NCBI GenBank assembly: GCA_964020155.1
Contig: OZ026546.1
Location: forward strand, 6,885,879-6,949,878
Length of the DNA stretch: 64,000 nt
From: Chondrilla cf. caribensis
Taxonomy: Eukaryota > Porifera > Demospongiae > Chondrillida > Chondrillidae
Direction: 5' to 3'
The first letter of the stretch is position 1. Each line of letters opens with the position of its first letter. Below, one piece after another: positions 55,604 to 64,000 of the stretch. Under the pieces are notes generated by a model. That model saw only the letters and a list, made by a program, of their open reading frames with translations, did no database searches and was not told the DNA's origin. The translations under genes and the position numbers were made by a program.

Positions 55604-55941
55604 CCTAGCGATCAGTGTCGGTCTCTTTTAGAACAGCCACGTGAGGCATGGTACGTCTCGTTATGTGCAGACAGCCATCCCAATGAATATCATTAAATTC
55701 CATAATATTATTATGATTATCATTAATTATTCATACTATGAATTTCATTATATACCTGTATCTTTTAACATGACATTGTGCAAGTATAGACAACCACATG
55801 TATTTATACTGCACAAGTCATTATCAGGGTTTGTCACTTGCCCATGAGGAATAAGGACAGCCATTTCCTCACAGCTGGGGAGTGGTCCTGAAGAAGAGAG
55901 AATGTGCGTATAACACCCTTACCAATGTCTGTCTGTTGTAG

Positions 55942-56082
55942 GAGGGTTACCTCCTTGAAGGAGCTCAGAACTTTGCACTTGTTGTGAAAAACCTGCTGCA
56001 GAGCATACTGCGTAAAGATGAGCATTATGAGGATTGCTTCACACTGATCAACCTACAACAGATAAACACCCCACAGTCATAG
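55942..56082 (+). other. unrecognised exon-like open frame
   Basis: A TTGTAG acceptor is followed by 46 codons (including LLEGAQNFALVVKNLLQS) and a TAG stop. Composition is protein-like, but no family is recognised and no partner exon is found. It could be a stranded exon or a transposon fragment. Confidence 0.25.
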
Positions 56083-56467
56083 CCATTCTTCTCCCTAAGG
56101 AGATGCTGTTATTGCAGACAACTGTATGAGGGTGTTACTGGTACAGAAACAGGACATACAGCTTACGTCTGCAATGACGCCATTCCAATTTGTCCATTTC
56201 CTTGTAATTCCTTCAAGAGACTCTACAGAGAACAAATAGCCTTTGAAACTGCAGATGGCTGAATACTAATGGTCTATTCACTGAAAAGTCAACAAACTAC
56301 GGTAGAGTAACTATATGTGGGAAAGGTACCCTACACATTTGTGAAATTATGTCTTTGCACACACACATTCATACTCGCATGTACACATCCCTCACACTCA
56401 TCCATCTACACATACACTCACATACACTCACCCACACTCATCTCCCCACACACATACACACACTCAA

Positions 56468-56620
<153 letters not shown>

Positions 56621-56624
56621 TTTT

Positions 56625-57690
56625 TCCTATACCCTCTCATGCATCGAAAAATATTAAGCACCTAGCTCTGAATATAGCTAGAGTTACGGGCCACATGCTA
56701 ACCCTAACCCTATACTTTTCCATGCATACATTGAAAGAATATTAAGCACCTCCAAAGGTAGCTAGAGAAACGGGCCACATACGGAGATGGGGATTAGCTC
56801 ACGTCCACATCTACATCGGGTGAAAATATCAGGTTGAAACATCCCCTATCCCATGAAATCTGCATGCAAGAAGGTGCTTAGCGCTTTTTTCTCATATACT
56901 CTCCCATACATTGAAAAACTATTAAGCACCTCCAAATGTAGCTGGGGTTACTGGACACCTATTGAGATGGGAATTGTTTCATAAGTTAGTTCACGTCCCC
57001 AACTATGTCTGATAAACGTATCAGCTTGACATGTCCACTTTCCAATGAGCTATTCAAAAAGGTGCTTAGCGTTTTTTCTCTATATTCTCCCATACGTACA
57101 TTGATAAAATATTAAGCACCTCCAAATGTAGCTGGGGTTACTGGTTAGCTACAGAGGAGGGAATTGTTTTCTAAGTTAGTTCAAGTCCGCATCTAGGTCT
57201 GATAAAAATATCCGGTTGACACGCCCACTTTTCCACGAGCTATTCAAAAAGGTGCTTAGCGTTTTCTCAATTATGCGTATTCTCCCATACGTACATTGCA
57301 AAGAAATTCAGCACCTCCGAATGTAGCTAGGGTCACGGGTCATCTATTGAGATGGGAATTGTTTCATAAGTTAGCTCACATCCCCAGCTAGGTCTGTCAA
57401 AATATCAACTTGACACGCCCTCTCCCCCATGAGGTATGCAAAAAGGTGCTTACCATTTTCTCTCCTATACTCCCCCATACATTGCAAAAATATTTAGCAC
57501 CTCCAAATGTAGTTGGGTTATGGGCAACCAATTGACATCCAAATTGTTTTATAAGTTAGTTCATGTCCTTAGGTACATACATCTGCCTATAATATCGAAT
57601 TGATGCACCCCCTCCCCCATGAGCTATGTAAAAGGTGTTTAACGTTTCTCTCTTATACTCTCCCATACATTGAAAAGATATTAAGCATGT
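56625..57690. repeat. decayed 187-bp satellite relics between D and E
   Basis: GGTGCTTAGCG or close variants at about 56874, 57061, 57246 and 57446, with CTCCCATACATTG and TAAGCACCTCC in the satellite order. Spacing is near 187. Confidence 0.8.
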
Positions 57691-57699
57691 CTGAATGTA

Positions 57700-58250
57700 T
57701 GCCAGATGTTGCTTAACATCTCTCCCCGTATTCCCACGGTGTATTTAAAATTACCATCAAACATACTTCATGCTACAGCCAATGTACTGAGTTTCTATGA
57801 GCTTTCCTTATTGTTCCTAGTCCCTAGCTATAGGCCATGCAGTAAAACAACTACCACCTATCCACACCTACTCTACTGTAATAATGCTATAGAAGAAGGT
57901 GCTATATAAGCAATATTCCCTCCAATGCATTCAATAATGCCAACCACCTCCAAGTGCATGTACTTCAATTCGTGACGTACATTATGATAATATATAATTT
58001 GAATTTCAATAATGCATAAATGCATGAAATCACCATGTACCCGCGGGAAAAATCTCTTCCCATGCAGACATACATGCACATAATACCTTATAATTATGTA
58101 CAAGATGAACATGCCCTCGCACAGCAATAGTGCATGACGAAAGCAATAAGGTACAGGTAAGGTACAGGTTGCCAGAAAAACAAATGTACACTCAAAAAAA
58201 TAAAAGTATATCAGAGACCTTTTCCATTCACCAGATATTGATGGATTATG
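57700..58250. other. intergenic, nothing recognised
   Basis: I see no splice-compatible coding frame or clear repeat between the satellite relics and the 3' end of gene E. Confidence 0.4.
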
Positions 58251-58255
58251 ACAAA

Positions 58256-58839
58256 TCAGTTCACAGTGGGATCATCCACAGTTTCTGGTAGGCCTATTGG
58301 CTCATAAATGGGATCATCATTCGTTGATCGTGTTTCAATTTCTTCGTAATTGGGATCCTGGACTGAATCTCCCGTTGTAGTGGGTCGATAAGGAGGGTTC
58401 GGTACAATGCTTGAATGGGTCCTCTCCACAACATAAACATTCTCCTCTGTTTCCCTGACACTTGATTTACGGGCTGGATTGCTCACTGTGTCTGAAGTAC
58501 AAAAAAGCAATAATGTTATATATATATACATATACATATATCATATATATATGCATATTGCACTTCAATACACTATATTCTGACAAACCGTCTTTTGGTT
58601 CAACATCTTCATACTGATGTGGGCGGTGGACTGAAGTGTCAGATGTAGCTGGCTGATAGGCGGGGTTTGACTCCAGCTGCACATTCTGGGTTGCAGTATC
58701 TGAGTTGGTCCCTACATGGGCATAGATATTTTCCACTGTTTCTCGGGAACTGGTAACTGCAGCTCGAGTTTGAAGGTTCGTTGTGGCTGTAATACCGAGA
58801 AAGAATACAGGATATGTGCATCCATTCCATGTCACAAAT

Positions 58840-58926
<87 letters not shown>

Positions 58927-61900
58927 GCAATATGTACTCTGACAAGCAACACGTATGTACCTACATACAAACATGTATACACTACTGTATATATACACTA
59001 AACTCACCTGTCTTTCGGTGTTTCATGTACAAGAATATGGAGCCATTGATAATGACGAGTGCCAGGAGAATAGCCACCAGGATTCCAATAACAACACCCA
59101 CAGTAATAGCCACAGTGTGTGGTGAGGTGCTTGGGGGAACTATCAATGGAGAGAAACACAGAACTAAAATACGCCAATTGCCGTAGCCCACTACTTCGTT
59201 ATTTTTCCACTCCAAATGCATGGGAGTGAAGCACAGTCCTGGTGATCGGATACAAACTCACCTGCTAAAGATAAGATCCCAGTGACTGGCTGACTGGTTC
59301 CAATGCTGTTAGTAGCAGTTACCGAGACCTTGTGGTCTTTTCCTTCAGTCAAATTCAGACCATTTACGATTAATGTGACCTCTACTAGCTTACTATCAGC
59401 CACAGAAGTGCGGTCCATTGCTGAAGTACCATCAACTACAATCTGAGGAACATGTATGTGTAATCAGAGGATCAACATTCACTGACAGTTACAATCACAG
59501 AACCAATTGTCCTGTGCTTACATTGAATCCTGTCACATCCTGTCCTCCAGTGGTCAGTAGAGTGATGGTCACAGTGATGCTGACCAAGGTGAGAAATTTG
59601 GGTCGGACGACATCAATGATGGGAACTGAAGAGAATGAAATTAAATTTTACACAATTTAGCCTATAACATATCCACTGCTATTTCAATGTACTCACCACT
59701 ATCACTGGTTCTGAACACAAATTCAACTGTTGGACTGGATCCATAGCTATTCTCACACAACAAATTGACACTATAGGTTGTGCTATGCTGGAGGTGGGAC
59801 ATTATCAATATGGTGAAATAGGTGGTATTGAAGTCCAACACTGTCCCATTGGACACAGTCCCTCTGTAGCGTACAGATTCGACTCCCCCGTAGTCCTCAG
59901 GTGGACTCCATGTCACTTGAGCAGAAAATGGTTGGAGGTCTACAATCCTCAGTTCTCTGGGGCTAGTAGGCGGACCTGGGTATAATAGAAAAATTACCAA
60001 CTTACTGAAACTTACTGCTACCATGATAAAAGCACAACACAAACTGTGCATGTGTTGTTAATTGTCTCATATGCAGCTCACCTAGCACATTTACAGGAAC
60101 AGCTGCAGTTGCTGCATTGCCAAATCCGTTAGACACTTCACATGAGTACGTTCCTCTGTGTCTTCTCTGGATGTTAGAGATGGTCAGTACAAAGGAGTTG
60201 ACACTCACTGAAGGATCATTCTGGTCAATGTTTATTGAGTTGAACGAGAACGTGATAGCATTAGCAGGTGGTTTAGCTTCAACTGGAGAGCAGTCCAGTA
60301 TAAAGGAGTCACCAGCCGTCAAGACCTTCAAATCTGAATTGACATCAAGTTTTGGAGGATCTACAACAAGAAAATTGTTGGTTTCGCTAAATGAAACCCT
60401 ATACTGAACCATTATGCATATTGAATTTTACCCTTCTACAATGCATACTTATGAACAACTATAAGAACATTTGTATGTGTGTTTATGTTCAGTATGAGGA
60501 TGTCTTTTTAGCAACAACTGGTGTTACTATAATATACATTCCGTAGACTAAGATATTGTGTAGATGTTATGTATATGTACATATGTGCGTATGTGTGTGT
60601 TTGTACATAAGGAAGTATATGTATATACGTAAGTATGTATGTACCAGCCTATTCGATGTTTACCATTCCTTGAGTAGGTTAACGTGATGGACTGCTTTGA
60701 ACTTTATGGAAAGTGTAATCTTTCACTTATTGTATTAATCAATAGCTTTCAAATCAATAGGTTTTCACATTCAAGGAAATTAGTATTGTCCTTTGTACAA
60801 TACACTATGGGATGTAATGAGTCAAAAACAAAGTGCCATGCACCTACAGTTGCAACCCTTACTATCGCACACAACATTAAAGTAGACAAAATACTACTCA
60901 GTAAGCATACATATCTCTTACTCCAACTACAATAAGAATTCAGCATCATGTTTACAAACATGCATAATATGATCCGCCACTAAAACTACTTTAACGATAA
61001 TCATACTGTAGCCAACCAAAGGCTAAACCAAATGTAAAAGGACTGCTGCTGAACACATACTGCCACTTGTCACTGTGACATCATTATACAATACAGAAAC
61101 AGAATTATTACTAATTTCACCATACAGTCAGGAGTGGAGAGAGGATGGAGGCACCTTTGAGAATTTCAAACATGTAAACTGTTCAACCCATATGGGAGGA
61201 GTTTGAAACATTGTATGCTTAAGACTACCATTATCAACATGATTTATATGTATGAGGTGCCTATCTTGTCAGACACTAGTCTTGAGTAGCCAGACCAACC
61301 TGCCACAATGTTACAACCAAATGAAGCACACATTGTACTGGGTACTTCGGAATGGGTGTGTTGCATGAGGTGTCACTAATCCTGAGGCCTTTATGGACAT
61401 ACAAACACATGTAAAATTCGCCTATATCTATGGGGTAAACTGTCATTAGCTTGCATCACTTGATCGGAGTTAAAATTCCAAGTCCCCCATGCAGTGTTCC
61501 ATCCATGGGATGTTATACGATTCGTTTGTTACAAGAATTAGAATTACTATAGCCCCTAACTTTGCATGCATTGGTACATGACTCACAGTTGACTGTTAGT
61601 GTAGCTGGCGGGCCGCTTTGATCAATTCTTTCGGCACGGCTGATCCTTGCTGTGCACAGCACTGAATTGCTGTCCAGTGTTCTGGAAACCGACTTCAGAG
61701 TCAAAGGAGAGCCACCATCACTTAGAAAAGCCCCTCCGCTACCTTGAAGGGAACGATTTCCAGCAACAAGCACAGAATTGACCCGCCAATTCACGTGGAT
61801 CGGATCAAATCCATTGTTGACCGCACAACTAAACAGAACATCCTCTCCTTCTACTATTGTCCGACTTGCCGGCAACGTAGTGAAGTCGATACCTAAAGGT

Positions 61901-62021
61901 TATGTATAAAAGGTAGATTTTGGAGGACGTGGGCATAGAAATAGTGTTACAGTACCAATCTCCATGCTATGAGCTCACCAAGGCACGCTGGAAAGCTGAA
62001 AAGAGCTACAATCCAAAGCAT
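58256..62021 (-). CDS. Gene E: 2-Ig, 2-FN3 transmembrane receptor, tyrosine-rich tail, 9 exons
   Basis: Exons: 62021-61979, 61892-61587, 60360-60082, 59975-59697, 59625-59522, 59442-59262, 59139-59008, 58786-58589, 58491-58256; 1758 nt, 585 residues. A tiny first exon gives a short signal peptide (MLWIVALFSFPACLG). Then Ig 15-116 (VLFSCAVNN, VLCTARI), Ig 117-209 (FILDCSP, YSCEVSN), FN3 210-302 (AQVTWSPPEDYGG), FN3 303-397 split over two exons, transmembrane about 405-430 (VAITVGVVIGILVAILLALV), tail to 585. Tail tyrosines: NIYAHV, NPAYQP, QYEDVE, VYVVE, PPYRPT, NYEEIE and IYEPIG. Start lies 295 bp from gene F's divergent start. Confidence 0.83.
58843..58926. repeat. (CA)n, gene E intron 7
   Basis: Sense TG, about 80 bases after the transmembrane exon's donor. 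Confidence 0.96.
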
Positions 62022-62316
62022 GTCCCCTCGCCCGTGGAAGAGTTGGCTCGTGGGGGAGTGAAATTTATATTACATGCAATATTAATATTATACCGACGCT
62101 TGAATGGGTAATAATTAAAATAAAACCGATATCCAATACAAATCTTGTACAGATTGCACGTAACTTGGTGCAATATTAATTATTATTATTATAATAATAA
62201 CTGCTGACTGGGCGTGTACAACTGGATTGTTCTGGCCATTTTTTGTTCGCAGCAGGCTTAGGATACCAATTCGTGCGGGTTGGCTGGATGTAGCGGGATA
62301 TTTGGAACCTAGAGGG
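62022..62316. promoter_or_regulatory. probable bidirectional promoter of E and F
   Basis: 295 bp separate two divergent receptor start codons. The segment is AT-rich with an ATTATTATTATTATAATAA run. The part next to F is shared with the A upstream region. Confidence 0.5.
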
Positions 62317-63504
62317 ATGAAGATCGCATTGTACGTATGCTTTCTGTCTTTGGTGATCTCCGCTTCATCGCAGATCACCCTCGAACCGAATCCTCTCACC
62401 GGTTACGAAGGAGAAGACGTGGTGGTGAGGTGTGTCCATCCTCCAGGGGTCATAAACGCTCAGTTTGAGCTTCGAGTCAACGGGACCGTGTTTAACAGCC
62501 AGCACCCGAAATACCGCAGCGTGTCATCCACCAGTACCGTTGCATCCTACACGTACGGACCCTTGGAAAATCGAACGGAACAGGGGATTACATTCACGTG
62601 CGACGATGGCGTTGGAAGCACAGATGAAGCAACCATAACAATCTATTGTAGGTCCTCATGAAAGGTGTAACATTATAACCGTGTTGTTCTTTATACCGCC
62701 CACGTCCCACCACTGATAGAAATTTGACACAACTAATGAATTTTCTTCACATATTCTTCCTCAGCAGCTGTTCCTAAAACAGAAAGTATTATATCCACTG
62801 CACCTCATGGAGCCTTGGTAATTTTTTGCAACAAACCTCATATTTCAGTCATCCTACAACTTTCAAGACCACATGCTCTGTGGTCTAGGATACACTCTTA
62901 GTCTAGTCTGTCATCACTATGATGTATTAGGCTACAGACTATAGACCATTGTGACTGATCACTCTATGATCTGACAATCTCTTTAGTATACACTTTTGAG
63001 TCAGATAAGTAACATGCAATGTCTCTCTGGATCAATTTTTCCACAAAAATTAACTTGGGTTTCATTTCCGTTGCTTTCCAGCTATTACTCCTGTGGTAGC
63101 TGTGGCCACTCAACCGGCTGCAGTCAACAGTGTGACAATCCAAGGCATAAACTATGATTCTGCGTTTGTTGAAACTGGTGACATGGTGGATGTGACTTGT
63201 ATCCTCATTAGTAATCCTGTGTATGAGCTGTACAGCATCACACGCTCATACAAAGTACAGGAGAACGGGGATCCCCTGGTTGGAAGTGAATCAAACATCA
63301 CTTCTTCTCGAAATGGAACAACAGCCTACACCATAACTGAGTCCATTATGGTGTATTGCAGAGCTGTTGTTGATGGAGTGACCTTGCAATCAGAGCCTGT
63401 TATTATATCAGGTGAGATGATAGTGAAGAGAAGGGTGGTCTATGGAAGAACAGTTTACATGATTGTCATAGTTTGGCTAAACTATGACAGCCATGTAAAC
63501 TGTA

Positions 63505-63568
<64 letters not shown>

Positions 63569-64000
63569 CATTGCAATTATTCTATTGCTATTCTTACAGT
63601 TGTTCCTTACAACTTGGCCATTGAAGCTGATCCTGGCACCCATGTGGAATATGCTTCGAGCATTATTCTCACTTGCGATGCAATGGGAGGTCCCACGCTT
63701 AATTACCAGTGGAATTTACCCTCTGGTTTGAGGGAGGCTGGTAGTGTACTTGTCATTGACAGTGTGACAGATTCGGATGATGGAGAGTACAACTGTATAG
63801 TAACATCTGAGGCTGGAACAACATCAACCACAATATCTGTGCTGGGTTTGTAGTGTGTGTGTGTGCGTGCGTGTATGTGTGTGTGTGTGGGGGGGGATTT
63901 CAGTGCTAGTGATACACTACACGTCACTTCTACTCTCCATCCACAGTTGGTGTAGTGCTGGTACAGCAACCATCATCCCAGTTAGTTGATGCTGGTGATG
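62317..64000 (+). CDS. Gene F: 5' part of an A-like multi-Ig receptor (runs off window)
   Basis: Exons: 62317-62647, 63082-63411, 63600-63845, and 63947 to beyond 64000. They match gene A exons 1-4 with the same lengths and phases and only scattered changes: same signal peptide (MKIALYVCFLSLVISASS), Ig with VVVRCVHPPG and FTCDDG, Ig with VDVTCILISN and VYCRA, Ig with ILTCDAMGG and YNCIVTS, then the start of the VLVQQPSSQL domain. The frame is intact, so this looks like a functional copy. Downstream structure is outside the window. Confidence 0.85.
63509..63567. repeat. (TG)n, gene F intron 2
   Basis: Sense TG, about 100 bases after the donor and beyond the shared palindrome. Confidence 0.96.

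Larger units (their letters stand above)
61047..64000. repeat. right arm of large inverted duplication (F side)
   Basis: Inverted match of 29405-31945. It contains about 530 bp (61590-62120) with E exons 1-2 that the left arm lacks. The arm continues beyond the window end. Confidence 0.88.

Noticed and set aside
62115..62399. Minus-strand ORF as an extension of gene E
   Set aside because: Antisense to F exon 1; the 43-bp exon at 61979-62021 gives a signal peptide and the right phase.

Overview
This is eukaryotic, animal-type DNA. Every coding region is split into short exons with GT/AG borders. The first three genes are conserved single-copy animal genes, and the rest are multi-exon Ig/FN3 membrane receptors. 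The expanded Ig/FN3 arrays, short introns and AT-rich repeat-laden intergenic DNA suggest an early-branching invertebrate such as a sponge; that is an inference from gene content only.

Layout. 1-4620 is a 359-bp satellite. 4640-6845 is a 187-bp satellite, and 6870-7640 holds decayed satellite copies plus a palindromic repeat. 7694-14164 is a compact housekeeping block: UROS (-), TRAPPC4 (+) and ZNHIT2 (+). 14239-64000 is a cluster of six Ig/FN3 genes plus the 5' part of a seventh: R1 (+, 14239-20577), A (-, 21102-31193), B (-, 32696-37796), C (-, 39046-44733), D (-, 46859-55603), E (-, 58256-62021) and F (+, from 62317 past the window end). I built the exon models by hand. In every complete model the exon lengths sum to an open frame and nearly all ectodomain exons are phase 1-1.

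B, C and D are tandem paralogs. A and F are inverted near-identical copies about 31 kb apart. A, B and D share membrane-proximal, transmembrane and tail exons with tyrosine motifs (YEEI, NPAY, YLNL), but D's tail has lost two of these and C has replaced the membrane anchor with a secreted-type terminal exon. R1 and E are more distant relatives with their own tails. The locus looks like a rapidly rearranging receptor cluster. An allorecognition or immune role is a hypothesis, not something the sequence proves.

Repeats shape the window. (TG)n/(CA)n tracts sit in introns, almost always with TG on the transcribed strand and close to a 5' splice site. A five-exon block inside A is duplicated between CA tracts. 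MITE-like elements and a transposon-rich 2-kb insert distinguish the paralogs, and relics of the 187-bp satellite lie between receptor genes.
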